Source: an uncultured Ruminococcus sp. (GTDB taxonomy: Bacteria > Bacillota > Clostridia > Oscillospirales > Ruminococcaceae). From it: DNA of 35,524 nt. Positions within the stretch are counted from its first letter, which is position 1. Every line of letters begins with the position of its first letter. Below, in pieces: positions 6,583 to 15,003 of the stretch. Under the pieces are notes generated by a model that was given only the letters and a program-made list of their open reading frames with translations, made no database searches and had not been told where the DNA came from. Location: positions 1 to 35,524 of the forward strand of contig CAMWIR010000014.1 in NCBI GenBank assembly GCA_947174365.1, given 5' to 3'. The translations under genes and the position numbers were made by a program.

Positions 6583-8421
6583 TTATATTTTTCCGCTGCC
6601 GAAGTAAACGTCGTACCATTGCAGGAAAATGAACACAGTCCATATTTTGCGGCTGTTGTCGTATTTTTCCTCTTTGTGGTCATCCAGCAGCTTTACAAGC
6701 ATATCGGTATTGAAAAAGCTTTCGGACACAGGTGATGTAAAGGCGTCCTTTACAATGTTGTAATATTTTTCCTCCCTGAGCCAAACTCTAATGGGAACGG
6801 GAAAGCCCAGCTTTTTCTTGTTGGCGGTTTTTTCCGGGGCTGCCCGCAGCGCCGCCTGCCTCATGGCAAGCTTGGTGTTTTCGGTGCTTACCCGATATTT
6901 TGCGGGGATATGCTCTGCAAGTGCCATAATTTTTCTGTCCAGGAATGGAACACGCAGTTCAAGAGAATTTGCCATGGACATTTTATCCGCTTTAAGCAGG
7001 ATATCTCCGCGCAGCCACATATGCAGATCAAGATACTGCATTTTTGTGATCTGGTCTTTGTCCTTTACTTTTTCATAAAAGGGGGCTGTTATGGCTGTGG
7101 GGTCGGGGGCGTCGGTGGTTATTTTAAGCAGCTTTTTCCGCTCGGCGGGAGTGAACATATAAGCGTTGCCGATAAATCTTTCCTCCAGCTCCTTGCCGTT
7201 TCTTACAAGGAAATTAACCCCCCGTTTTGCGGGGAGCTTTTCCGCTGCTGCGCCTATCCCGCGGCGTATAAACCGCGGCAGGGACTTATATGCGTGAGAA
7301 CCGAGAGGCTCTTTATACACATTATATCCCCCGAAAATCTCGTCTGCGCCCTCGCCCGAAAGCACTACCTTAACATATTCCGATGCCTTGCTGCACACAA
7401 AGTAAAGGGCAATGCAGGAGGGGTCTGCAAGGGGTTCGTCCATGTGGTACTGGATCTTTTTGATATTTCCCCAATATTCCTCGGGGGATATGACCTTGCT
7501 TATGTTTTCCTTGCCGATATATCCCGAAAATTCTTTTGCCCAGCCTATTTCGTTGTATTTCTCGTCCTCTCCGAAGCCTACGGTAAAGGTCTTGTCAACA
7601 TTTGCAACGGACGCCACATAGCTGGAATCCACTCCGCTGGAAAGGAAGCTGCCCACCTCCACATCTGCAATTTTATGAGCCTCCACGGAATTTTTGAAGG
7701 TCTCGCTGATCTTATCCACCCACTGTTCCATATCGGGAGTGTTGTCGTCCTCAAAATGAATATCCCAATAACGCTTTATGTTAAGCTCGCCGTTTTTATA
7801 TTTGAAAAAGTGGGCGGGAGGGAGACTGTATACGTTCTTAAAAAACGTTTCATTGGTCGGAGAATACTGGAATGTCAGATAATTTTCCAATGCAGTGGTG
7901 TTGAGCTCCTTTTGGAATTCGGGGTGTGGGAGAAAGGACTTTATTTCCGAGCCGAACATGAATGTGTTTCCCATTTTTGCATAGTAAAAGGGCTTTATCC
8001 CGAAGAAGTCACGCGCGCCGAAAAGCTCGCACTTTTTCTTGTCCCAGATTATAAAGGCGAACATTCCCCGAAGCTTATCCAGCAATCCTTCGCCGTATTC
8101 TTCGTAGCCGTGAAGAACCACTTCGGAATCAGTTTTTGTGGTGAATTTATGCCCTTTTGAAATAAGTCCCTCACGAATCTCACGGTAGTTGTAAATTTCC
8201 CCGTTGAACATGAGCACCTTTGATTTATCTTCGTTGAATATGGGCTGGTTGCCGCTGTCGGTTATATCTATAATGCTGAGCCTGCGAAAGCCCATAGCGA
8301 TCTGTTCGTCAATATAGCGCCCCTCGGAATCGGGCCCCCGGTGTTTGATCTTATCCATCATTTCCCCGAGGATCTTGTTTGAATTATCAATATGATTTGT
8401 GAAGCCTGTAAATCCGCACAT
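6583..8421 (-). CDS. asnB: Asparagine synthase, glutamine-hydrolysing
   Basis: AsnB makes asparagine from aspartate using ATP and ammonia released from glutamine. The 612-residue protein starts MCGFTGF, so Cys2 becomes the N-terminal catalytic nucleophile of the class II glutaminase domain. KHRGPDSEG, GFRRLSIID, FNGEIYNYRE and TKTDSE follow. The synthetase domain carries the ATP pyrophosphatase loop FLSSGVDSS and GEGADEIFGGY. ATG 8421 is required by the Cys2 position. An ATG four codons earlier (8433) would bury the cysteine and touches the GGAG site directly. The Shine-Dalgarno spacing for 8421 is rather long (about 12 bases). I see no strong promoter in the 85 bases upstream and no T-box leader. 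Confidence 0.95.
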   Translation of the reverse strand: MCGFTGFTNHIDNSNKILGEMMDKIKHRGPDSEGRYIDEQIAMGFRRLSIIDITDSGNQPIFNEDKSKVLMFNGEIYNYREIREGLISKGHKFTTKTDSEVVLHGYEEYGEGLLDKLRGMFAFIIWDKKKCELFGARDFFGIKPFYYAKMGNTFMFGSEIKSFLPHPEFQKELNTTALENYLTFQYSPTNETFFKNVYSLPPAHFFKYKNGELNIKRYWDIHFEDDNTPDMEQWVDKISETFKNSVEAHKIADVEVGSFLSSGVDSSYVASVANVDKTFTVGFGEDEKYNEIGWAKEFSGYIGKENISKVISPEEYWGNIKKIQYHMDEPLADPSCIALYFVCSKASEYVKVVLSGEGADEIFGGYNVYKEPLGSHAYKSLPRFIRRGIGAAAEKLPAKRGVNFLVRNGKELEERFIGNAYMFTPAERKKLLKITTDAPDPTAITAPFYEKVKDKDQITKMQYLDLHMWLRGDILLKADKMSMANSLELRVPFLDRKIMALAEHIPAKYRVSTENTKLAMRQAALRAAPEKTANKKKLGFPVPIRVWLREEKYYNIVKDAFTSPVSESFFNTDMLVKLLDDHKEEKYDNSRKIWTVFIFLQWYDVYFGSGKI

Positions 8422-8506
8422 CTTAGGTATCATCTCCGTAATCTTTTATTCTTATTATATTTTAGCCGCTGCTTGTATTATGCAGCTTTAGGCAGAATGT
8501 ATATGT

Positions 8507-9658
8507 TTATTGCCCGAAAATTTGAACGGCTCTTTTCATTGCCTTTATTATATGAACTCCGAAGGGGCAGTTTTTTTCGCAGCTTCCGCATTCCACGCAG
8601 TCGCTTGCCTTTGCGGAAAGGGCAGCATAATGCTCCCTTACGGTTTCGGGAACGTCTCCCTGTGCTTCGCAAAGGTCGGTGAACTTATTCACCGAGGCAA
8701 TGTCAATCCCTGCCGTGCAGGGGGCGCAGTGGCCGCAGTACATACATTTGTCGGAAAAGCTGTGAGCGGGAGCGTTTGCAAGTACGCTCGCAAATTCCCT
8801 TTCACTTTCTGGCAGCCCGCTGTACGCGGCAGCCTCTTTAAGCTCATCGCAGGTTTTCGCACCTGCCAGAACGCTTGCCGCACCGGGGCGTGTAAGGCAG
8901 TAATGCAGGCATTGGGGAACAGTGAGCTTTACTCCGAAGGGACTGGACTTTTCCTCAAGCAGCGCACCTCCCGCATAGGGCTTCATAACGGTTACCGCAA
9001 CGCCCTTTGCCTCGCAGATCCTGTACAGTTCCTCACGCTCGGGGTCAATGTTTGAAAGCACATTTCCCGAAAAGGTCTCCTCCTCAAAAAGCGTATTTAC
9101 ATCTTCATTGGAGGGGAGCATATCATAGGCAGGGTTCACGCTCAGCATAAGTACCTCAATAAGTCCCGTGTTTACCGCCTGCAAAGCGATCTTCGGGTTG
9201 TGGGTGCTCATTCCCATATGACGGATAAGCCCTTTTGATTTCAGTTCCTTTGCAAATTCTATTACTTCGCCGCCGAAAACCCTGTCGTAATCCGCCTGTT
9301 CGTCCACATAGTGTATCATGCCTACATCAATATAATCGGTATTAAGGCGGGTAAGCATATCCTCCCAGGCAGCCCTGACCTGTTCCATATCACGGGTGCG
9401 CTTATACTGTCCGTCTATCCAGGCAGAGCAGATATGCCCTTGAATAATGAATTTATCCCGTCTGCCCTCCATAGCCTTGCCGAGGTTTGAGCGTATGTAT
9501 GGCTCGGGATTGTAAAGATCGAAATAATTCACGCCGCAGGACAGGGCGCATTCGTACATTTCCATAGCAAACGCCTCGTCATGATTTACAAAGCATTCGC
9601 TTCCAAGACCTATTTCGCTTACTTTAAGTCCTGTTTTGCCAAGGGTTCGGTAATTCAT
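8507..9658 (-). CDS. Aldo/keto reductase with C-terminal 2x[4Fe-4S] ferredoxin domain
   Basis: The 383-residue protein joins an AKR barrel (residues 1 to about 280) to a ferredoxin-like tail. AKR features are MNYRTLGKTGLKVSEIGLG, D47 and Y54 in NYFDLYNPEPY, and the late VSVLAGAKT-like strand (ASVLAGAKTCDEL). The usual catalytic lysine strand reads FIIQGHIC, with no lysine. The tail has CxxCxxCxxC (C305, C308, C311, C314) and CxxCxxCxxxC (C354, C357, C360, C364), enough for two iron-sulfur clusters. The cytoplasmic oxidoreductase may therefore move electrons through Fe-S centres, and not only from NADPH. The substrate is unknown. GGGAGG precedes the ATG and a consensus promoter lies upstream. 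Confidence 0.9.
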   Translation of the reverse strand: MNYRTLGKTGLKVSEIGLGSECFVNHDEAFAMEMYECALSCGVNYFDLYNPEPYIRSNLGKAMEGRRDKFIIQGHICSAWIDGQYKRTRDMEQVRAAWEDMLTRLNTDYIDVGMIHYVDEQADYDRVFGGEVIEFAKELKSKGLIRHMGMSTHNPKIALQAVNTGLIEVLMLSVNPAYDMLPSNEDVNTLFEEETFSGNVLSNIDPEREELYRICEAKGVAVTVMKPYAGGALLEEKSSPFGVKLTVPQCLHYCLTRPGAASVLAGAKTCDELKEAAAYSGLPESEREFASVLANAPAHSFSDKCMYCGHCAPCTAGIDIASVNKFTDLCEAQGDVPETVREHYAALSAKASDCVECGSCEKNCPFGVHIIKAMKRAVQIFGQ

Positions 9659-9703
9659 GGAAAATTCCTCCCGTTGTATTTTTAAAAAATCTTCCCTATA
9701 TTA

Positions 9704-9732
9704 ATTATAGCATAAAGACTTGCTTATGTCAA
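9704..9732 (-). promoter_or_regulatory. Consensus promoter of the aldo/keto reductase
   Basis: On the minus strand TTGACA (9732-9727), exactly 17 bases, TATAAT (9709-9704). Both boxes match consensus perfectly, so strong vegetative transcription is expected. It could also read on into asnB, as no terminator is obvious between them. Confidence 0.85.
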
Positions 9733-9753
9733 TATTTTTGAAAATTAATCTCA

Positions 9754-11448
9754 TCAGCTTATCGTTCTCACGGGTGCAAAATAAATACAACAGTCAATAT
9801 CTTTTTTATATGGAGTATCGCCCTTTGCCAAAAGACAGGTAACGCCGCCTTTCAGGTCATGATAATGCTCCTTTATGTCAAGCTCATAGGTCATTCCCTC
9901 GTCTGTGAATACCACCCTTTCTGGGACGCTGTTTTCATTGTAGGATATCTCATAGCTGTATTCTCCTAACAGTTCATAGCGAAGCAATTCTCCGCTGCCG
10001 TCATATTCCCAGATTTTTATATAATGCTGAGACTTGTCCGATTCGTCACGGAGATAAACCGTGTATTCTTCCCTGACAAGCCTGTCAGCTTCATCATACT
10101 CAAACTCTGTCACCGACTGTACACGGCTTTCCGGGTCAAAGCCCTCAGGTGCGTAAGCAGATGGCGTTAATGCTCCCCAGCTGTATATCTCTTCATCAGC
10201 AATGATGGACTTTCTGACCATTCGCCCTCTGTCATCGTATTCTATAAGCTGATTTTCACCTGGGGTGTTGTCGGTAAACCGTATATATCCAGTGCGGTTA
10301 AATTCGACCCAATCCTCCGGGTCAATTTCATAAACCTTGTCGGGGACTGACACCTCACGGAGACTTTCTGTTATCCTGCACAGCCTGCCGGTCTCATCAT
10401 AAATATTATCATAAGACGTCAGACCGTTTGACGAACGGTAAACTGCGGAAACATTGCCGAATCCGTCATAGCTTACGGCGGTGCTGTCATTATCGGACGA
10501 GCTTTTATATAATTCCGAATATATGGGCTTCATTCGGACGGTATATTCGGGAGATATGCCGCTGATCTCCAAATCAAGGATTTTGTAAAAGCGGTCCAGT
10601 CCCTCGGCAATAAATTCAATGTTGCTTTTTAGTTCGCTGTCGTGCATGGTTTTGGGGATATATACCGTGTAATTGTCGGTGTAGTCAAGGCTTGCCATAT
10701 ACTCCTCAAGGCAGCGGTCGTATTCATCACCGCTGACTTCATCATCACCCCAGAAGTATGTATATCCGGCATTGGATATGTATATCCGTGAAAGGGCGCT
10801 TGCTGTTATCTGCTGCCCGTCAAAGTCAATGTTCATAATGCCCGCCGTGCCTCCTGCGCTGCCGCCCATCCAGCAGTCGGCAAGGAATATCGGTTCGCCG
10901 TTCTTTTCATAGTATTCCAGACTGCCGCCGTCAAAGGAATAATCGGGACTTTTTTCGTAATAGTCGGGAGTATATGAACCGGGGGCGGGCGGTACGTAAA
11001 AGGCTTTACCGTCCTTTATTGAGAAAACATTGGAAATTGATACAACTGTGGCGATCTGCAACACCACCTCGGGAATGTTATCGCCGTTCAGATCGGCAAT
11101 AAGTATATCGGCAGGATATTCCTGCCGGAATTTTTCAAGCTTCCAAAGGGAGTTTATGTATTCCACAGTTCTCGGGTCGTAATTTTCGGGGTCGGGCAGT
11201 GGCTCTTCTTCATTAACGGTGCTGTTATTTTCGGGCAGAGCTTCGGCAGCGGTTTCCGTGATTTTTTCGGTGACTGATTCGGCAATGGTTGTTTCGGGCA
11301 GACTTTCGGTTTCCACCGGGTATTCGGTTAATGATTCGCTGCTTTCCGTGCCATTTTCCGATAAATTTTCCGGCACATTTGCAGCGCAGCCTGCAAAAGT
11401 CAAAGCAACAGTTAGTATACACAGCAGTCTTTTATAAAAATGTTTCAT
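9754..11448 (-). CDS. Lipoprotein with FG-GAP/EF-hand-like motif and YD-type repeats
   Basis: The 564-residue protein begins MKHFYKRLLCILTVALTFAGC, a lipoprotein signal with a lipobox cysteine at residue 21, so it should be anchored on the outer face of the membrane. A Ser/Thr/Glu-rich linker of about 70 residues follows. Residues 119-128 read DLNGDNIPEV, the calcium-loop pattern of FG-GAP or dockerin-like repeats. The C-terminal half has several tyrosine-aspartate repeats of RHS/YD type (YDGFGNVSAVYR, YDETGRLCRI, YDDRGRMVRK, YDEADRLVRE, YDGSGELLRY). ATG 11448 is chosen because it starts the signal peptide; the frame extends to 11514. Role unknown, possibly surface binding. No RHS toxin core or C-terminal toxin domain is seen. 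Confidence 0.75.
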   Translation of the reverse strand: MKHFYKRLLCILTVALTFAGCAANVPENLSENGTESSESLTEYPVETESLPETTIAESVTEKITETAAEALPENNSTVNEEEPLPDPENYDPRTVEYINSLWKLEKFRQEYPADILIADLNGDNIPEVVLQIATVVSISNVFSIKDGKAFYVPPAPGSYTPDYYEKSPDYSFDGGSLEYYEKNGEPIFLADCWMGGSAGGTAGIMNIDFDGQQITASALSRIYISNAGYTYFWGDDEVSGDEYDRCLEEYMASLDYTDNYTVYIPKTMHDSELKSNIEFIAEGLDRFYKILDLEISGISPEYTVRMKPIYSELYKSSSDNDSTAVSYDGFGNVSAVYRSSNGLTSYDNIYDETGRLCRITESLREVSVPDKVYEIDPEDWVEFNRTGYIRFTDNTPGENQLIEYDDRGRMVRKSIIADEEIYSWGALTPSAYAPEGFDPESRVQSVTEFEYDEADRLVREEYTVYLRDESDKSQHYIKIWEYDGSGELLRYELLGEYSYEISYNENSVPERVVFTDEGMTYELDIKEHYHDLKGGVTCLLAKGDTPYKKDIDCCIYFAPVRTIS

Positions 11449-11571
11449 ATTTTTTGCATATCCTTTCCGTTTCAATGTTTTTAGCCATGCTCTTTCGTCA
11501 AGCACATATATCAAAAGCAGGTCGGAATGGCGTTTCTTCAGCCCGTCAATTGATGTATACTATTATTTTAA

Positions 11572-11600
11572 ATTATAGCATACTTTCGGTATATTTGCAA
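11572..11600 (-). promoter_or_regulatory. Promoter of the lipoprotein gene
   Basis: On the minus strand TTGCAA (11600-11595), 17 bases, TATAAT (11577-11572), with TGC before the -10 box (extended -10). Confidence 0.7.
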
Positions 11601-11670
11601 TTACAGATAATTTACAAATTATTACAAAACGGCTACAGGAAAATTTGACCGATTTATTTGCAAATTACCC

Positions 11671-11699
11671 TTTACAAATGCGGATTTATGTTGTATAAT
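11671..11699 (+). promoter_or_regulatory. Promoter of the 11739-12727 cluster
   Basis: TTTACA (11671-11676), 17 bases, TATAAT (11694-11699). It is divergent from the lipoprotein promoter about 70 bases away. Confidence 0.7.
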
Positions 11700-11738
11700 A
11701 TAGGTAAAGATCTTGGCGGTTATTTGTGAGGTGAAAAT

Positions 11739-12035
11739 ATGAGAGTTTACTGTAAATGCGGAAATGTAATAAGTACAACTCAGTGTCCAAATGATGTTGA
11801 GCTTAGGGTTTATACCGACAAGGAATTTGACGGTATTATTAATATGGATATCAACGATCCTCTTGATATTCCGCGCCCGAACCAGGATGTATTGATATGT
11901 CCCGAATGCAAAAGGATATATGTTTATAACCATGGCTATGGTCCTCCGATCGCTGTTTACAAGCTTGAGGAATGGTCGGGAGAGAGCTATTTTGATATTA
12001 CTGAGGAAGGCTCGGTTTCAAAAAAAGAACTTTAA
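11739..12035 (+). CDS. Small protein with zinc-ribbon-like cysteines, 98 aa
   Basis: A soluble 98-residue protein with two cysteine pairs, C5/C7 (YCKCG) and C54/C57 (CPECKRIYVYNHGYG), plus C16. The arrangement is that of a degenerate zinc ribbon. The middle is acidic (MDINDPLDIPRPNQD) and the end carries ITEEGSVSKKEL. A GAGGTG site lies 7 bases ahead of the ATG and a good promoter about 40 bases upstream. It is the first gene of a short cluster of unknowns. No family is recognised; a small regulator or an immunity-like protein are possibilities only. Confidence 0.65.
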   Translation: MRVYCKCGNVISTTQCPNDVELRVYTDKEFDGIINMDINDPLDIPRPNQDVLICPECKRIYVYNHGYGPPIAVYKLEEWSGESYFDITEEGSVSKKEL

Positions 12036-12056
12036 TTACAAGCAAGGGTGGTAAAT

Positions 12057-12632
12057 TTGAATGACATTATTGCTATAAAAAATATTCCCGAAAATGTTGC
12101 GGCAGCTATGGAGGATATAACCGAATATAAATGCAGGCTGCATCATATCACTGTAGGTCATATCCATCCTTGGGACGGCGGATATCTTTGTGGAAACGGC
12201 TATACTGCCTCATATGAGGATTACTGTGCCGACCTTGAAGATATGATGAGGATTTTTTATGATATTGCTTGCAGCTTCGGGATGAATGAAACAGAAGTTT
12301 ACCCCTTTGATAACTGTTTTTTTGAGCATTGGCAGGATGTAATGGATAACGATATTGCAAGGGATATTTATTCAGCGTTCGGAGAAAATGAAATTGACCC
12401 CGAAAGCGGCTGCGGTATAAGGCTTAATGTTTATAATGATTTAACAAAGCTGCTTATTTCGGGAGCGTTCAATTATCTTATAAAATGCGCTTTTTTAATT
12501 GGTGAGGCGGTTATTATCCCCACTCATAATTTTGAATTTTACATGTATCCTTGCAGTGAACAAAGCCGTGAGAAAATAAGGGAAAGCATTTCCCGCTGTT
12601 CCTTTGTGAAATTTCATGAGGAAGGTTGTTAA
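12057..12632 (+). CDS. Hypothetical protein, 191 aa
   Basis: A soluble, acidic protein with many aromatic residues, cysteines and histidines (HHITVGHIHPWDGGYLCGNGYTA split over residues 30-52, then YEDYCADLEDMMR). There is no signal peptide. One moderately hydrophobic stretch occurs near residues 135-150 (LLISGAFNYLIKCAFLIGEAVII), probably a buried helix. The start is uncertain: GTG 12048 touches its Shine-Dalgarno, whereas TTG 12057 has AAGGGTGG at a sensible distance and is preferred. It begins 21 bases after the zinc-ribbon-like gene and is likely co-transcribed. I do not recognise the family. Confidence 0.6.
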   Translation: MNDIIAIKNIPENVAAAMEDITEYKCRLHHITVGHIHPWDGGYLCGNGYTASYEDYCADLEDMMRIFYDIACSFGMNETEVYPFDNCFFEHWQDVMDNDIARDIYSAFGENEIDPESGCGIRLNVYNDLTKLLISGAFNYLIKCAFLIGEAVIIPTHNFEFYMYPCSEQSREKIRESISRCSFVKFHEEGC

Positions 12633-12634
12633 AA

Positions 12635-12727
12635 ATGGTGTTTATTGACCGTTATATGAACGAGCTTGACAGACATATCATTATTGAGGAAACCGACCTG
12701 TATTGCTGGGCTTACCTAATGAACTGA
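12635..12727 (+). pseudogene. 30-codon ORF, probable gene remnant or small protein
   Basis: An AGGAAGG site lies about 9 bases ahead of ATG 12635. The frame reads MVFIDRYMNELDRHIIIEE and ends WAYLMN at TGA 12725-12727. It follows the previous stop directly in the same transcript. The peptide looks like the start of a larger soluble protein that stops early, with AT-rich non-coding DNA afterwards. It could instead be a true small protein. Confidence 0.35.
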
Positions 12728-12910
12728 TTGATTTTTCGGGAAGTAAGATATAATTAAATAATTCGATAAGTAAATGTTAAGCAAATTTTAAATATAATAA
12801 AGAAGGCAGCGTTTAACATTAAAAAATATCCAAAATTACCCGGCAAATAGGTTTATAAACAGTGCAATTTTCAAAAAATGCCAAAAAAATGAAAAAATTT
12901 CAAAAAACAC

Positions 12911-12939
12911 TTGATTTTTTTGAAAAGTTGTGGTATAAT
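12911..12939 (+). promoter_or_regulatory. Promoter of the rimP-nusA-infB operon
   Basis: TTGATT (12911-12916), 17 bases, TATAAT (12934-12939), with TGG just before the -10 box (extended -10). The preceding 180 bases (12728-12910) are AT-rich with long A-runs and hold no gene I can support. Confidence 0.8.
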
Positions 12940-12963
12940 ATTAATTAACATAATAGATTGCAG

Positions 12964-12994
12964 ACAAAGACCGGAGGAAAAATCCGGTCTTTGT
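12964..12994 (+). promoter_or_regulatory. Leader hairpin upstream of rimP
   Basis: ACAAAGACCGGA (12964-12975) pairs perfectly with TCCGGTCTTTGT (12983-12994) around a GGAAAAA loop. It lies about 18 bases after the expected transcript start and 28 bases before rimP. There is no T-run after it (TGCTGTGTGC), so it is not a simple terminator. Confidence 0.65.
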
Positions 12995-13022
12995 TGCTGT
13001 GTGCGGGAGGTGTTAGAGGAAA

Positions 13023-13532
13023 ATGCCGGGAAAAAATAAGGGAAATAAGAGTAAGGGCGGCAATACCGTTGCGGCGGTCTACAAGCTTGCGAAGCCTATT
13101 GCGGACGAACTGGGGCTTTCTATCTGGGATGTAGTCTTTGAAAAGGAGGGGAGTCTGAAATATCTGCGGGTATTTATTGAGAAGCCCGAGGGCGTGGATA
13201 TGGACGACTGCGAGGCTATGACAAGGCCGCTTTCCGAGGCGCTGGACAGGGTCGATCCTATTGATGAGCAGTATATTCTGGAGGTAGGCTCGCCCGGGCT
13301 TGGCAGGCAGCTGCGCCGTGATGAGCATTTCCTGCGGTTTATCGACTGTCCCGTCAGGGTGCGGTATATTCGTGAAAAGGACGGAGTAAAGGAATTTATC
13401 GCTGTAATGACGGCGTATAATAAGGACAGCGGCGTTATCACAGCCGAAACCGAGCGGGGGACCGAGGAGATAAGCGTTGCTGACACTGCCTTTATAAAGC
13501 TTTATGATGATGAGGATTTGGAGGATGAATAG
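13023..13532 (+). CDS. rimP: Ribosome maturation factor RimP
   Basis: RimP helps 30S ribosomal subunits mature. The 169-residue protein begins with a basic tail (MPGKNKGNKSKGG), then the N-terminal domain (LAKPIADELGLSIWDVVFEKEG...LRVFIEKPEGVDMDDCEAMTRPLSEALD), the family signature YILEVGSPGLGRQL, and the C-terminal SH3-like domain. It ends in an acidic tail (DDEDLEDE). The ATG follows GAGGAAA, with a stronger GGGAGGTG further upstream. It is the first gene of the conserved operon that continues with nusA. Confidence 0.95.
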   Translation: MPGKNKGNKSKGGNTVAAVYKLAKPIADELGLSIWDVVFEKEGSLKYLRVFIEKPEGVDMDDCEAMTRPLSEALDRVDPIDEQYILEVGSPGLGRQLRRDEHFLRFIDCPVRVRYIREKDGVKEFIAVMTAYNKDSGVITAETERGTEEISVADTAFIKLYDDEDLEDE

Positions 13533-13640
13533 GTCTTATTGGGACTTTGATCTGATTTTTTAATGAAGTGCCTGTTTACAGTGAACATAACTTTAGCAGC
13601 ACTTTGTCATATTTAATATACAGGAGGATTTTTTGGAAAA

Positions 13641-14684
13641 ATGAACAAGGAATTTTTTGAGGCGCTGGAATGTCTGGCGGCGGAATGCAAGATACCTTTG
13701 GATTCACTGGTGGAAAAGATCGAGCAGGGGATTTTGAAAGCGGTGCGCAGGGAATATCCCGACTGCGATGAATTTACGGTAAAGATAGACCCTGCCGAGG
13801 AGCGGTTTGATGTGTGCATTCTGAGGAATGTTGTTGATGACGAACCCATTGACCTTAACGAGATAAACATTGACGAGGCAAGAACGATAGTTCCCGACTG
13901 CGTTTGCGGGGACGCTGTTCCCTACAAGCTTGATCCCGGAAAATTCGGCAGAGTTGCTGCTCAGTATGCAAAGCAGTCCATAAGGCATGATGTAAAGGAA
14001 TTTGAAAAGGAAAAGCTCATTGCTCAGTACCAGGATAAGGTTCACGATATTGTGACGGCTACGGTGCAGAAGGTCGAGCCTGCTACGGGGCATGCGTCGG
14101 TGCTTATTGAAAAGAATGAGATCTACCTTTACAAAAGCGAGCAGATTCCGGGAGAGGTACTTAAAGAGGGGGATATTGTAAAGATATATGTGGTGGGTAT
14201 AATGAATCCCGACAAGAAGCCCTCGGTTAAAATTTCCAGGACGCACAAGGATCTGGTAAAGAGGCTGTTTGAACTGGAAGTCCCCGAAATATACGACGGC
14301 ATTGTGGAGATAAAGGCAATTGCGAGAGAAGCAGGCTCAAGGACGAAAATGGCGGTATGCTCCAAGGATGAGAATGTGGATTGTATAGGCGCTTGCATAG
14401 GTCCTAAGCGTTCGAGAATAAGCAAGGTTGTGGAGGAGCTTAAAGGCGAGAAGATAGATATAATCACCTATGAGGAGGATCAGGCGGCGTTTATAGCAAA
14501 GGCTCTTGCTCCTGCGGACGTTATAAAGGTGGAGATAGCAGAGGGCGAGGAGAAAATGTGCACGGTAACAGTGCCCAACAATCAGCTTTCTCTTGCCATA
14601 GGCAACAAGGGGCAGAACGCCAAGCTTGCTGCAAGACTTACGGGCTTTAAGATCGACATAAAGCCTGAAAATCCCGTGGATTGA
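13641..14684 (+). CDS. nusA: Transcription termination/antitermination factor NusA
   Basis: NusA binds RNA polymerase and nascent RNA to control pausing, termination and antitermination. The 347-residue protein has the N-terminal polymerase-binding domain (FFEALECLAAECKIP...), an S1 RNA-binding domain (about residues 130-200, HDIVTATVQKVEP...), and two KH domains. KH1 includes REAGSRTKMAV and CIGPKRSRI; KH2 includes LAIGNKGQNAKLAARLTG. It lacks the C-terminal acidic repeats of proteobacterial NusA, as is normal in Firmicutes. AGGAGG stands about 13 bases before the ATG. The 108-base gap after rimP has no clear terminator. Confidence 0.97.
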   Translation: MNKEFFEALECLAAECKIPLDSLVEKIEQGILKAVRREYPDCDEFTVKIDPAEERFDVCILRNVVDDEPIDLNEINIDEARTIVPDCVCGDAVPYKLDPGKFGRVAAQYAKQSIRHDVKEFEKEKLIAQYQDKVHDIVTATVQKVEPATGHASVLIEKNEIYLYKSEQIPGEVLKEGDIVKIYVVGIMNPDKKPSVKISRTHKDLVKRLFELEVPEIYDGIVEIKAIAREAGSRTKMAVCSKDENVDCIGACIGPKRSRISKVVEELKGEKIDIITYEEDQAAFIAKALAPADVIKVEIAEGEEKMCTVTVPNNQLSLAIGNKGQNAKLAARLTGFKIDIKPENPVD

Positions 14685-14730
14685 TATCCGCTTGAAATAG
14701 ATCAAACAAAAATTTAAAGAGGTGAAGAAT

Positions 14731-15003
14731 GTGGCGGGAGTGAAGAAGATCCCCATGAGAATGTGCCTTGGGTGCGGTGAAATGAAGCCTAAGAAAGAGC
14801 TTGTAAGGGTGGTCAAATCCTCGGAGGGGGAAATTTCCATGGATCTTACGGGCAAGAAATCCGGCAGGGGGGCTTATATATGTCCCGAGACCGAATGTCT
14901 TGCAAGGGCGAGAAAGTGCAGACGACTGGAGAACAGCTTTGCCTGCCGCATAGCCGACGAGGTTTACGATAGCCTGGAGAGAGAGCTGAATGAACGGAAA
15001 TAA
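14731..15003 (+). CDS. rnpM: YlxR family RNA-binding protein (RnpM)
   Basis: A 90-residue basic protein of the YlxR family, shown in Bacillus to bind and modulate RNase P RNA and renamed RnpM. It shows the family motifs RMCLGCGEMKPKKELVRVV and KSGRGAYICPE. GTG 14731 is preferred over GTG 14722, because the latter overlaps its own GAGGTG Shine-Dalgarno. The end overlaps the next gene by 14 bases. It sits between nusA and infB, its standard place in Firmicutes. Confidence 0.9.
   Translation: MAGVKKIPMRMCLGCGEMKPKKELVRVVKSSEGEISMDLTGKKSGRGAYICPETECLARARKCRRLENSFACRIADEVYDSLERELNERK

Noticed and set aside
6910-8160. 416-codon open frame on the plus strand, antisense to asnB
   Set aside because: It lies fully inside asnB, has no domain, and has cysteine/phenylalanine-rich composition typical of a reverse-strand shadow of a GC-biased gene.
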